A DNA stretch of 57,021 nucleotides, taken from FEN-1073 sp963780865 (GTDB lineage: Bacteria; Chloroflexota; Anaerolineae; Anaerolineales; RBG-16-64-43). Within the stretch, counting starts at the first letter, position 1. Each line of letters starts with the position of its first letter. A model generated the notes under the pieces. That model saw nothing but the letters and a program-made list of their open reading frames with translations, ran no database searches and was not told the DNA's origin. The stretch is from NCBI GenBank assembly GCA_963780865.1, contig CAWADT010000021.1, positions 1-57,021 of the forward strand, given 5' to 3'. This document shows, piece by piece, positions 35,266 through 44,515 of this stretch. The position numbers and the translations under genes are program-made.

Positions 35266-38200
35266 ATGACCTTCGAAGGATGGCTTTCCACGCCGGCCGG
35301 GGTGCCGCTCCTCCCCGCGCAATTCCTTTGGACCGCGGTCCTGACCCTTCTTCTGGCGCTGGCCGTTGCAAGGTCCGTTCCCCGCCGGGAGGAAATTCGC
35401 CGCGGACGGATCCTTTTCTTCTTCCTAAGCCTGCTCCTGGCGGTTCCGGCCGGTGGGTTGGCCGTCCTTCGCTTCCCTGCGTCGGGGCCTGCGACGGTGG
35501 CCGGGGTTCCGATGGCCGCCTTTCAACCTGCCGCTGGGCTGCTGAGCATCGCCCTTCTGCTCCTGGCCGGCGCCTTGATCGGAAAATTCCCGGCCCTCGC
35601 CGCCGGGCTGGCGATCGGCGCGGTCCGTTCGGTTTTCGACACCCATTCGGTCTCCACAATTCTGGAATACGGGCTGACGGGTTGGGCAATCGCCGAATGC
35701 ATGGGGCAGGTATATTCCGGGCGGCTGTTTGCCATCCTCCGCCGGCCGTGGGGGGCGGCGCTCGGGTCGGGCATCGTCTTGATCGCGCTGAGGTTTGGGA
35801 GCGAACTGGGGTCGGCTCGCGGGGATTGGATCACCCTGTTTGATTACGCCCTCGCGCGGTTCCCGGGATTGCTTCCGGCCGTTCTTTTAGAATGCCTGGC
35901 CGGCGCTGCGGAGGTGGAAGCGATCCGGCTGTTGGCGGGTTCCACCTGGCCTTCCCCCAAGCGGCTTAGGCCGACACGCTACGAGCGCTCGCTGGCCTGG
36001 AAGGTCGGCTTGTGGTTGATCCTTCCCATCGCCTTTATGGCCGCCGCCCTGACCACCATCGTGGTGGTCGACACGCGGTCCCAGGCGCGGCTGACTCTTC
36101 GACAAGAGGTGTTGGGCGTGGTCCAGACTGCGCAGAGCGATTTGCCGGTTGCGATCACGACCGGCCACACGCTCTTGGAGGGGATGAGCTCCACTTTGCC
36201 GGCGGGCGCGCCCGACCGGGCCGCGATCGAATCCTATTTGGGCGGCCACTTGAGCCAGCCTCCGTTCTTTGAACAAATTGCGTTCCTCACCCCCGACGGA
36301 ACGCCGTTCGCGGCGTATCCCCCCAATCCCGTTACCTTCTGCCAAAGCGAGGAGGAAGCGCAAGGATGCAGCCTGGCGTTGCGCGGGATCGCATGGGAGG
36401 GATGGCTCCCGCCCGACGCCAACGGAAAAACATGGATCGCCTTCACCCAACCGGTATGGGATTCCAGCGGAAAGATTCGCGGGGCGCTCGTCGGCCGGAC
36501 GGCGCTCGAAACCAATCCGCTCTTGAAGGCGATCCCGGCCGCGTTCCAATCGTTGACGGGCGGGCAGGGAATGTTCCTCGACAGCGCGAATCGCGTGCTG
36601 TACCCGCCGAATGCGGAGCCCTGGACCGCGAACTCGCCGGTGGAACATGACGGGCAGGGGGGCGAATGGTTCCTGGGGTCGATGCCCGGCGGCGGGACGC
36701 GCCTTTCCTATCTGCTCCCGCTGGCCTATCCGCAATGGAAGATCGCCGTCCGGGTTCCCGAGGCGTTCGCTTTTCGGTCGGCGCTCGAGACCGGATTGCA
36801 GGTGGGAAGCTTCGCCTTTCTGATGGCGATGCTCGTGGGTTTGCTGGCGCTTTTCATCGCCCAGCAAATTACTTCGCCCCTGCGCCAGCTGGCCGAATCC
36901 GCCGGGTTGATTGCGGCGGGCGATCTGGACCGGACGGTGGCTGTTTCGGGGGAAGACGAGATGGGACGCCTCGGGCGCTCGCTCGAATCGATGCGCCGCA
37001 GTCTGCGCCGGCAAATGCGCGACCAGGAACTCCTGCTGCAGACGGTGCAGGGGATGACCTCAAATCTGGATTTGGGACAGTCGATGGAAATTCTCTTGCA
37101 CAGCGTCGAAACGGCGACCGGGGCGCAGGTCGTGCGGTTGGTGCTGGCGCCGTCCATTCGCGGTTCGTATCCGGCGGACCGCTTTTCCCTTGGAGGCGAA
37201 GCCGGGACGCTGGGATCGATCGATGATCGGATCCTTGCGGCCGTGCGCGACTCGCCGAGCGCGGACAGGCCAGTCCCCTTTACGGCCAATCGCGATTCAG
37301 GTACGGACGGCGGAATATTCGATCCGCTCCCCAAGACGATCGGCGCAATGATCGTATTGCGGATTGCCAGCACGAGCGCGTTCTATGGCGCTCTCTGCGT
37401 TGCCTACCGGGAACCGCAGGCGTTCGAGGAGGGATTGCTCGACCTGCTGGCCGGGTTTGCCAACCAGGCGTCGTTGGCCATCACCAATACCCGGTTGTTG
37501 GACGGAACCGAATATGAGCGCGAGCGCCTGGCCGCCATCCTCGAGGCGATTCCGGAAGGCGTGCTGGTGGTGGATGCGGACGACTGCCTGCAGTATGCCA
37601 ACCCCACGGCCGAGGCCATGCTGGGAACCGGCTTGGTTGGAGTAGGGCGGACGGTGGTGGAAAGCGTGTCCCAACCGGACCTGGCGCGGCTTCTGGCGGA
37701 ATCGGCCGTGGAACCGCGCGCATTGGAATTTTCCGGTGCGGAGGGCCGCCGGTTGCGGGGGGTCGTACGCAGTGTTCGCAGCGCCGATGAGAACGGTCTG
37801 TGGCAGGTGTGCGTGCTCCAGGATGTAACCTCGTTCCGCCAGCTGGACGAACTGAAAACGGAGTTTGTGCATACGGTCAGCCACGACCTGCGCCGGCCGC
37901 TGACCATGATGGAAGGGCTGGTGCACATGATCGAAATGCTCGGCCCGCTCAACCCGGCCCAGCAGGAATACTCGCGGCGCATCCGGCGCTCGGCGCAGGA
38001 GATGAACCGGCTGGTCACCGACCTTTTGGATCTGGGGCGTATTGAAAGCGGGGTGGAAATCCGGCGCCTTCCGGTGCAGCTCGCGGCGATTATGGAGCGC
38101 GTGATCGACGGTTTGAAGCCGGAAGCGTCGGCCAACAACGTGAAACTGCGGGTTACGATTCCGGAGACCCTGCCGGAAATTCCCGCCGACGCCTCGCTTC

Positions 38201-38526
38201 TGGAGCGCGCGCTCGGAAATCTGATGGAAAATGCGATCCGCTTCAACCGGCCGGGAGGCACCGTGGATGTGAGCGCAAAAATTTCCGGGGACACGGTCGT
38301 CGTGGCGGTGAAGGACAACGGGATTGGAATTGCGCCCGCCGACCAGCCGCGCGTTTTTGAAAAATTCTTCCGAGTCGCGTCCTCGACGGATCCGGAGCAT
38401 CCCGCCTGGGGGCTGGGGTTGGCCATCGCGAGCAGCGTGGCCGAGTGGCACGGGGGAAAAATCTGGTTCGAGACCAAGCTCGGGCAGGGGAGCACATTTT
38501 ATCTGGCGTTGCCGATGAAGGGGTAG
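35266..38526 (+). CDS. Large membrane sensor histidine kinase (TM array, Cache-like, HAMP, GAF, PAS, kinase)
   Basis: 1086 residues from ATG 35266, which has GGGGA seven bases upstream; longer in-frame starts lack one. About seven hydrophobic segments fill residues 10-215, another at 240-262 opens a ~240-residue extracytoplasmic sensor region that looks Cache-like, and a helix at about 520-540 leads to a HAMP domain (QQITSPLRQLAESAGLIAAGDLDR). Next come a GAF domain (about 590-740), a PAS domain (AILEAIPEGVLVVDADD) and HisKA with His873 in TVSHDLRRPLTM. The ATPase has NLMENAIRFNRPGG, VKDNGIGIAP, VFEKFFR and WGLGLAI. No partner regulator is adjacent in the same direction; the divergent receiver-ParA protein is one candidate. 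Confidence 0.9.
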   Translation: MTFEGWLSTPAGVPLLPAQFLWTAVLTLLLALAVARSVPRREEIRRGRILFFFLSLLLAVPAGGLAVLRFPASGPATVAGVPMAAFQPAAGLLSIALLLLAGALIGKFPALAAGLAIGAVRSVFDTHSVSTILEYGLTGWAIAECMGQVYSGRLFAILRRPWGAALGSGIVLIALRFGSELGSARGDWITLFDYALARFPGLLPAVLLECLAGAAEVEAIRLLAGSTWPSPKRLRPTRYERSLAWKVGLWLILPIAFMAAALTTIVVVDTRSQARLTLRQEVLGVVQTAQSDLPVAITTGHTLLEGMSSTLPAGAPDRAAIESYLGGHLSQPPFFEQIAFLTPDGTPFAAYPPNPVTFCQSEEEAQGCSLALRGIAWEGWLPPDANGKTWIAFTQPVWDSSGKIRGALVGRTALETNPLLKAIPAAFQSLTGGQGMFLDSANRVLYPPNAEPWTANSPVEHDGQGGEWFLGSMPGGGTRLSYLLPLAYPQWKIAVRVPEAFAFRSALETGLQVGSFAFLMAMLVGLLALFIAQQITSPLRQLAESAGLIAAGDLDRTVAVSGEDEMGRLGRSLESMRRSLRRQMRDQELLLQTVQGMTSNLDLGQSMEILLHSVETATGAQVVRLVLAPSIRGSYPADRFSLGGEAGTLGSIDDRILAAVRDSPSADRPVPFTANRDSGTDGGIFDPLPKTIGAMIVLRIASTSAFYGALCVAYREPQAFEEGLLDLLAGFANQASLAITNTRLLDGTEYERERLAAILEAIPEGVLVVDADDCLQYANPTAEAMLGTGLVGVGRTVVESVSQPDLARLLAESAVEPRALEFSGAEGRRLRGVVRSVRSADENGLWQVCVLQDVTSFRQLDELKTEFVHTVSHDLRRPLTMMEGLVHMIEMLGPLNPAQQEYSRRIRRSAQEMNRLVTDLLDLGRIESGVEIRRLPVQLAAIMERVIDGLKPEASANNVKLRVTIPETLPEIPADASLLERALGNLMENAIRFNRPGGTVDVSAKISGDTVVVAVKDNGIGIAPADQPRVFEKFFRVASSTDPEHPAWGLGLAIASSVAEWHGGKIWFETKLGQGSTFYLALPMKG

Positions 38527-38602
38527 GGCGGATAACCGGCGTGTGGACGACCGGATTGGTTTTCTCGTTGCGTTAAGTTAATGTTGGTTTCTCCGCAAAT
38601 CT

Positions 38603-38800
38603 CCCAGGGCTGAAGCCCCAATCTGCGAACAGAGCCCGGTTAAAACCGGGCTTCCGACAAACCCAACGGTTGATTTTATATGAATAGTTTTTCATTGGTT
38701 TAGCGAAGAGTTACTTGATGAAGGTTAGTCATGGGTCAATTCGAATGATCTGAAGCCGGGTTTACCCGGCGCTGTTTATAGAGCGGAGCTTTAGCTCCGG
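38603..38800. repeat. 198-bp direct repeat, copy 1
   Basis: Starts CCCAGGGCTGAAGCCCCAAT and ends at CTCCGG. It contains the palindromes AGCCCGGTTAAAACCGGGCT and GCCGGGTTTACCCGGC. Nearly identical to 38857-39054, with a handful of substitutions and no length change. A diverged relative lies at 10977-11176. No gene is seen in 38527-39170 apart from the folC promoter region. Confidence 0.85.
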
Positions 38801-38856
38801 ACAACCACCGGGATAAATCCTTCGCCGAGAAAATTTGCGTACGCCGGATAAATTCC

Positions 38857-39054
38857 CCCAGGGCTGAAGCCCCAATCTGCGAACAGAGCCCGGTTAAAAC
38901 CGGGCTTCAAACAAACCCAACGGTTGATTTTATGTGAATAGTTTTTCATTGGTTTAGCGAAGAGTTACTTGATGAAGGTTAGTCATGGGTCAATTCGAAT
39001 GATCTGAAGCCGGGTTTACCCGGCGCTGTTCATAGAACGGAGCTTGATCTCCGG
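38857..39054. repeat. 198-bp direct repeat, copy 2
   Basis: Second copy, offset by 254 bases from the first, followed by the folC promoter. Differences cluster after the first palindrome and in the last 30 bases. The 56-base spacer between copies has no recognised feature. Confidence 0.85.
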
Positions 39055-39134
39055 GTGACCGTCCGGGATTGATTCCTCGCGGCCTCCTGATAATATTTCA
39101 TCCGCCTTGCTTGGACCCGGCAAAATCATCGTCC

Positions 39135-39163
39135 TTGCCTGCGCTTTCCCGACCGGTTACAAT
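39135..39163 (+). promoter_or_regulatory. folC promoter, predicted leaderless
   Basis: TTGCCT (39135-39140), exactly 17 bases, then TACAAT (39158-39163). Seven bases further is the GTG of folC at 39171, where transcription would be expected to begin. No ribosome site precedes the GTG. Confidence 0.6.
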
Positions 39164-39170
39164 CTTCGCG

Positions 39171-40601
39171 GTGAAGATTTCAACCTATCAGCAGGCACTG
39201 GATTATCTGTACTCCTTCATCGACTACAGCCTCCAGCGCACCTATCAATATTCAGACCATACTTTCGACCTCGGACGCGTGCACGCGCTGCTTGCGATGC
39301 TGGGCGATCCGCATCGGAAGTACGCGGTCATCCACGTGGCCGGGACAAAAGGCAAGGGATCGGTTTCGGCAATGGCGGATTCCGTCCTGCGTGCCGCCGG
39401 TTTCCGTACGGGTTTCTATTCCTCCCCGCATTTGATCGATTTCTGCGAGCGGATCCGGATGGGCGGCCGGCCCATCCCCCACGAGCGGCTTACGGAGCTA
39501 GTCGACGGGTTGCAGGAAGCGGTCGGCAAGGTGCCCGGGCTGACCACCTTCGAAATCTCCACCGCGGCAGCCTTTCAATATTTTGCGCAGGAGCGGGCGG
39601 ACGTGGTAGTGGTTGAAGTGGGCTTGGGAGGCAGGCTGGACGCCACCAACGTTGTGACGCCGCAAGTGGCGGTCATCACGTCGCTTTCCTACGACCACAC
39701 GCACCTTCTGGGCAATACCCTGGCGGAGATCGCCTATGAGAAGGCCGGGATCATCAAGCCGGAAATCCCGGTCGTCTCTTCGCCGCAGGAGGGCGAGGCC
39801 ATGCGCGTCCTGCTCGACGTCACCCGTCAGCGCAACGCGCCGCTCACCCTGGTCGGGCGGGATTGGCACTTCGCGCCGCGCAGCCACGATTTGCAGGGGC
39901 AATCGTTCTATCTTTGGTCCGCCCGGGAACAAACGCTGATGGACGAGATGCTGGATCGGAGCGGCGAACCGCAGTGGATGCCGCTGCGGTACGAAATCCC
40001 GCTTCTGGGGTATCATCAAGCGATCAATGCAGTGACGGCAGTTGCGGCGCTACAGGTATTAAAAGAACGCGGATGGAACATCCCGGAAGCGGCGATCGCG
40101 AAGGGGTTGCGTTCGGTCCGCTGGGAGGGACGCTTCCAGGTTCTCCGGCGCGCGCCCCTGGTGATCGTCAACTCCGCCCATAACCGGGATTCGGCCAGGC
40201 GCCTGCGCAACGCCCTCGACGATTACGTCCCGGGCCGGCAGGTGGTGCTCCTCTTCGGCGCCTCAGACGACAAGGACATCCCCGGGATGCTGGACGAACT
40301 CTCGCCACGCATCCTCCGCCTGGTCGCCACCCGGTCAACTCATCCGCGCGCGGCCGATCCGGAAAGGATCGCGTCTCTTGCGCGCGAGCGCGGCTTCCCG
40401 GCGGAAGTGCAATCCGATCCGGCGCAGGCCCTGGAGCGCGCGCTTCGGTTGGCCGGCTCCGACGGCGTATTGCTCTCCGCCGGCAGCCTGTTCGTGGCTG
40501 GGGCGGTGCTCACCGAATGGCCGCGGGTTAGCCGAAAAATTTTTACCACCGAGGAACAGGAAATCACATCTTTCGCCGCGCCTTCAGAAACCAATGGTTA
40601 A
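39171..40601 (+). CDS. folC: Folylpolyglutamate synthase / dihydrofolate synthase
   Basis: Adds glutamate to dihydropteroate and to folates using ATP. 476 residues from GTG 39171. Mur-ligase-fold motifs: P-loop HVAGTKGKGSVSAM, FYSSPHLIDFCERIR, FEISTAAAFQYFA, VVEVGLGGRLDATNV, SYDHTHLLGNTLAEIAYEKAGI, and in the C-terminal domain RWEGRFQVL, NSAHNRDSARRL (usually DGAHN, so Asn-Ser replaces Asp-Gly here) and LLFGASDDKD. Upstream in-frame codons to 39069 lie within the promoter and are not used. It ends overlapping the lon start, which suggests coupling. It completes a pathway whose earlier genes are at 6.2-8.5 kb. Confidence 0.92.
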   Translation: MKISTYQQALDYLYSFIDYSLQRTYQYSDHTFDLGRVHALLAMLGDPHRKYAVIHVAGTKGKGSVSAMADSVLRAAGFRTGFYSSPHLIDFCERIRMGGRPIPHERLTELVDGLQEAVGKVPGLTTFEISTAAAFQYFAQERADVVVVEVGLGGRLDATNVVTPQVAVITSLSYDHTHLLGNTLAEIAYEKAGIIKPEIPVVSSPQEGEAMRVLLDVTRQRNAPLTLVGRDWHFAPRSHDLQGQSFYLWSAREQTLMDEMLDRSGEPQWMPLRYEIPLLGYHQAINAVTAVAALQVLKERGWNIPEAAIAKGLRSVRWEGRFQVLRRAPLVIVNSAHNRDSARRLRNALDDYVPGRQVVLLFGASDDKDIPGMLDELSPRILRLVATRSTHPRAADPERIASLARERGFPAEVQSDPAQALERALRLAGSDGVLLSAGSLFVAGAVLTEWPRVSRKIFTTEEQEITSFAAPSETNG

Positions 40602-43110
40602 TATGAGCGGACAGGATTATCGCGACTGGCAGCTGCGTTCGGAGTTTGCGGAAGTGCTCGGAAGCCGCACCGAGGAGCTGCAGAAGATTCCCGACGCGCC
40701 TCCGGACAAGGACGGGCTGATCACCTGCGCCGTTCTCCCGCTGCGCGATCTGGTGGTGTTCCCACGCATGGTCACCCCGCTGTTTGTGGGGCGGGAAAGC
40801 GCGCTCTCGGCGCTGGAGTACGCCCACACCGCGGGCCAGACGGTGATCACCGTCGCCCAGAAGAACGACGAAAAAACCGAACCCACCTCCGCCGATCTGT
40901 ACACCATCGGATGCGAGACGGCTGTCGGCCGGGTGCTCCATCTGCCGGAGGGAGCCACGACCGTGTTGGCTCAGGGAAGGCGCCGGTTGCAGATTGTGGA
41001 ATATCTTCCAGGTGAGGCGTTCCTGCGCGCGCGCGCCCGGCCGGTCTACGAGACCGCCGAACGCAGCCGGGAAACCGAAGCCCTGATGCGTGCGGTGCTG
41101 GCCTTGTTCGAAAAGGTGATCCAGCTCAACCGCAGCCTGCCCGAAGATGCCTACGTCTTTGCGCTCAACGTGGACGATCCCGGCTGGCTGGCGGACTTGA
41201 TCGTTTCCGCGCTCGGCGTTCCCGTGCCGGAGCGCCAGCGGATGCTGGAAACCTTCGATGTCGAACTGCGGCTGCAGCGGTTGAGCATCATGCTGGGCCG
41301 GGAATTGGACGTGCTCGAGCTGGAAAACCGCATCCATTCCAAAGTGCAGAGCGAAGTGGATCGCAGCCAGCGCGAATACTACCTGCGCGAGCAGCTGAAG
41401 GCCATCCAGACCGAATTGGGCGAGCAGGATTCCTGGTCGCAAGAACTCGGCGAGGTCAAACAAGCCATTCAGAAAGCCGGCATGCCCGAGGAAGTCCAGA
41501 CCAAAGCCCTCAAGGAACTCGAACGGCTGGCCCAGATGCCGTCGATGGCCCCCGAGGTGGCCATCGTCCGCACGTATCTCGATTGGTTGATCGATCTCCC
41601 CTGGCAGAAGGAAACCGAAGACAAACTTGATTTAAAGCGCGCGGCCGAAGTGCTGGACCGGCAGCACTACGGGCTCCCCAAGGCCAAAGAGCGGATTCTG
41701 GAATACCTGGCGGTCCGCCGCTTGCTCCCGAAAAAACAAAAGCAGCCGATCCTGTGTTTTGTCGGGCCGCCCGGCACCGGGAAGACTTCCCTGGGGCGGT
41801 CGATCGCCGAGACGCTGGGACGCAAGTTTGTGCGCGTCTCGCTGGGCGGGATCCGCGACGAAGCCGAGATTCGCGGCCACCGGCGGACGTATATCGGCGC
41901 GCTTCCGGGCCGCATCCTGCAAACCATGCGCCGCGCCGCCACGGTCAATCCGCTGTTCATGTTGGATGAGATCGACAAGCTCGGCGTGGATTTCCGCGGC
42001 GACCCGGCGGCGGCGCTGCTCGAGGTGCTGGATCCTGAGCAAAACTACGCGTTCGACGACCATTACCTGGACGTCGCCTACGACCTTTCCAAGGTGATGT
42101 TCATCACCACCGCCAACACCCTGGGGCCCATCCCGCCGGCGCTGCTGGACCGGATGGAAGTGATCGAGTTCCCCGGATACATCGAGCAGGAAAAGATTGC
42201 GATCGCCAACCGCTTTTTAATCCCGCGCCAGGTGGAGGAAAACGGGCTGACCCAATTCCCAATCGGCTTCAGCGAAGACGCGCTGCGGCGGATCATCCGC
42301 GAGTACACCTGGGAAGCCGGCGTGCGCAACCTCGATCGCGAGATCGCGCACATCTGCCGCAAAGTGGCCCGGCGCAAGGCGGAGGGCAAGCGCATCCCCG
42401 TCCGGATCGAGGCCGCGGCCATCCCGCGTTTCCTCGGTCCGCAGCAGTTCTTCCAACTCGAGGCGGAGAAGCAGGACGAAGTGGGCGTGGCCACCGCCCT
42501 GGCCTGGACGGAAAACGGCGGCGACACGATGCCGGTCGAGGTGGTCCTGGTCGAAGGCAAGGGCAACGTCCAGATTACGGGACAAGTGGGAGAGGTGATG
42601 CAGGAGAGCGCCCAGGCGGCGATGTCGTACTTGAAATCGCGCGCCAAGCACTTTAAGCTCGACCCGCAGCGGTTCGAAAAAATCGACGTGCACATTCACA
42701 TCCCGGAAGGCGCCATCCCCAAGGATGGGCCGAGCGCCGAAATCACCATGGCCACAGCGCTGGTTTCGGCTTTCACGGGCCGCAAGACCCGCAAAGATGT
42801 GGCCATGACCGGGGAGATCACGCTGCGCGGGCGGGTGCTGCCGGTGGGCGGCGTGCGCGAGAAAGTGCTCGCGGCGCACCGCATCGGCTTGCGCACGGTG
42901 ATTCTCCCCAAACGGAACGCCAAGGATCTGGTGGAAATTCCCAAGGACGTGCGCAAGGAGATGAAAATCTTCCTCGTTGAGCATGTGGATTCGGTGCTGG
43001 CCCAGGCGTTGCGCAAGGAAGGCAAGCCAAGCGCGGTCGAACTCGGAACCCCCAAGAAGAAAACCGCCAGTCCCAAAGCGTCCCGCCGGAAAAAAACGCA
43101 TGCGGAATAA
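40594..43110 (+). CDS. lon: ATP-dependent Lon protease
   Basis: 838 residues. A homohexameric AAA+ serine protease that degrades damaged and regulatory proteins in the cytoplasm. N-terminal substrate-binding domain (about 40-235, LPLRDLVVFPRMVTPLFVGRE), coiled coil, Walker A GPPGTGKTSLG at about 390-400, Walker B PLFMLDEIDKLG, and the protease domain with the catalytic dyad Ser714 (in PKDGPSAEITMA) and Lys757 (in VREKVLAAHR), 43 residues apart as in E. coli Lon. The residue after PSA is Glu rather than the usual Gly. A Lys-rich tail follows. ATG 40594 overlaps the folC stop; ATG 40603 is an alternative. Confidence 0.95.
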   Translation: MVNMSGQDYRDWQLRSEFAEVLGSRTEELQKIPDAPPDKDGLITCAVLPLRDLVVFPRMVTPLFVGRESALSALEYAHTAGQTVITVAQKNDEKTEPTSADLYTIGCETAVGRVLHLPEGATTVLAQGRRRLQIVEYLPGEAFLRARARPVYETAERSRETEALMRAVLALFEKVIQLNRSLPEDAYVFALNVDDPGWLADLIVSALGVPVPERQRMLETFDVELRLQRLSIMLGRELDVLELENRIHSKVQSEVDRSQREYYLREQLKAIQTELGEQDSWSQELGEVKQAIQKAGMPEEVQTKALKELERLAQMPSMAPEVAIVRTYLDWLIDLPWQKETEDKLDLKRAAEVLDRQHYGLPKAKERILEYLAVRRLLPKKQKQPILCFVGPPGTGKTSLGRSIAETLGRKFVRVSLGGIRDEAEIRGHRRTYIGALPGRILQTMRRAATVNPLFMLDEIDKLGVDFRGDPAAALLEVLDPEQNYAFDDHYLDVAYDLSKVMFITTANTLGPIPPALLDRMEVIEFPGYIEQEKIAIANRFLIPRQVEENGLTQFPIGFSEDALRRIIREYTWEAGVRNLDREIAHICRKVARRKAEGKRIPVRIEAAAIPRFLGPQQFFQLEAEKQDEVGVATALAWTENGGDTMPVEVVLVEGKGNVQITGQVGEVMQESAQAAMSYLKSRAKHFKLDPQRFEKIDVHIHIPEGAIPKDGPSAEITMATALVSAFTGRKTRKDVAMTGEITLRGRVLPVGGVREKVLAAHRIGLRTVILPKRNAKDLVEIPKDVRKEMKIFLVEHVDSVLAQALRKEGKPSAVELGTPKKKTASPKASRRKKTHAE

Positions 43111-43507
43111 ATATGCCGCGGTTGTGGCCATGCTGGTTGCCTCAAACACGGCCGCGGCGCGCACCCTCGGCACTCCGTCGGACGGCCTTCCTTGTGGAAG
43201 CCTATGCCCTTATGTTCGCCCTGCAAACTGGGCTCGAGCAGAAACGAGTTGAGCTAGGTGACCTGGCTGGCGTAGAATACGTCGACGGGGTTTCATCCCC
43301 GTTCTCTCTCTCCCGCTCCAACGGGGAACCCTAAAAAATCCCGTACACGGAAAACACCGAAAGAAACCGAAGACGCCGCAGGGAATAAAAATTAATAATG
43401 CTTTTTCTCCGTGTAATCCGGTTCTTATCCGTGAAATCCGTGTACTGTTCTTTATTTCGAAATCCAACTATAGGGATAAAATTGACCAATAAAAAGGAAA
43501 TCATTCG
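43111..43507. other. Gene-free stretch with repeat fragments
   Basis: About 400 bases without a convincing gene. It holds a small hairpin (ACGGGG-TTTCAT-CCCCGT near 43286-43301) that may end lon transcription, and CCGTGTAATCCGG / CCGTGAAATCCGTG text near 43411-43445; a similar TCCGTGAAATCCGGG occurs near 11249. Confidence 0.5.
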
Positions 43508-44328
43508 ATGAAAACACTCGAAGGCGCCGTCGCGCTCATCACCGGCTCCTCTTCCGGGATCGGTGCGGCGGCGGCGCGATCGTTTGCCAAACGCAAAGCT
43601 TGCGTCATCCTGACGGCCCGGCGCACGGATCGGCTGGAAGCGCTGGCCGAAGAAATCCGCGCGATGGGGAACGGAGCGGAGGCGCTGGTGATCCCCGGCG
43701 ATCTGACTGCGCCGGGGGAGTTGGATCGGATCGCGCGCGAGGCCCTGGCGTGGAAGGGCAGGGTGGACGTGCTGGTCAATAATGCCGGAACAGGGAAAAC
43801 CCGTCTCCTGGAAACGCTGGATCCGGAATCCGAAATCGTGCCTCAATTCAACTGGACCTGATCGTGCCGATCCTCCTCACCCGGGCTCTGCTGCCGGCCA
43901 TGCTCGAGCGGCGCTCGGGTTGCATCCTCAACATCGCTTCCGTCGCGGCGCTCGTTGCTTTGCCCGCCTTCGGCGCATATTCCGCCGCCAAGTTCGGGCT
44001 GCGGGGGTTTACCGACGTGCTGCGCCGGGAATTGCGCGGCTGCGGGATCGCGGTGTGCCTGATCTGCCCCGGCGTGGTCCGCACGGAGTTCGGAAATCAC
44101 AGCGCGCGGATCACCGGCTGGGAAGATTCGATCACCCGGCGGATCACTCTTCCGGCCGAGGCGCTGGGGGAGTGCATCGCGAATGTCGCCCTCCGGCCTC
44201 GCCGGATGGTGATCATCCCCTGGTATTATGGCCTGCCCGTTTTCCTGACCGGTCCGGTCCCGGCCTTCACCGACTGGGTGGTGGATTTGGTATATACCCG
44301 GTCGGTGCGTAAGCGGACCATCGGGTGA
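43508..44328 (+). CDS. Classical short-chain dehydrogenase, frame-broken in the middle
   Basis: The first frame gives ALITGSSSGIGAAAARSFAKR (TGxxxGIG cofactor motif), a DLTAPGE stretch and VNNAGTGKT (NNAG motif), then stops at 43861. A second frame (+2) picks up LDLIVPILLTRALLPAML, NIASVAALVALPAFGAYSAAKFGL (catalytic Ser and YxxxK) and ICPGVVRTEF and runs to 44328. One missing A at about 43844-43846 (CAATTC for CAAATTC) would join them as VPQIQLDLIVP. Repaired length is about 273 residues, normal for an extended SDR of the DltE/YqjQ kind. A C-terminal hydrophobic stretch (WYYGLPVFLTGPVPAF) could touch the membrane. Substrate unknown. Confidence 0.85.
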
Positions 44329-44350
44329 CCAGGACGGGGCCGGGCGCACC

Positions 44351-44379
44351 TTCCCGAACCACCTCAGGCCGGGTATAAT
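44351..44379 (+). promoter_or_regulatory. tRNA-Thr promoter
   Basis: TTCCCG (44351-44356), 17 bases, TATAAT (44374-44379), with the tRNA 5' end 26 bases further. The -10 is perfect, the -35 weak. Confidence 0.6.
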
Positions 44380-44405
44380 CCCGCCCGCTGACTTTTCCAT
44401 CTCCC

Positions 44406-44477
44406 GCCACGGTAGCTCAATCGGTAGAGCAATCGCTTCGTAAGTGATAGGTTAAGGGTTCAATTCCCTTCCGTGGC
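44406..44477 (+). tRNA. tRNA-Thr (CGT)
   Basis: A 72-base cloverleaf: acceptor GCCACGG/CCGTGGC, D arm GCTC/GAGC, anticodon stem ATCGC/GTGAT around TTCGTAA, T arm AAGGG/CCCTT. CCA is not encoded. Positions 3 onward form the left attachment repeat of the integrated element, so this intact gene now contains element-derived sequence. No terminator follows it. Confidence 0.95.
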
Positions 44478-44480
44478 TCA
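44408..44480. repeat. attL: 73-bp direct repeat within tRNA-Thr
   Basis: Identical over 73 bases to 52556-52628. It covers all of tRNA-Thr except the first two bases and runs three bases past its 3' end. The integrase gene begins 36 bases later. Confidence 0.93.
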
Positions 44481-44515
44481 AAGCGCTGCTTCCATGTTCC
44501 GGGAAGGATTCGGAC

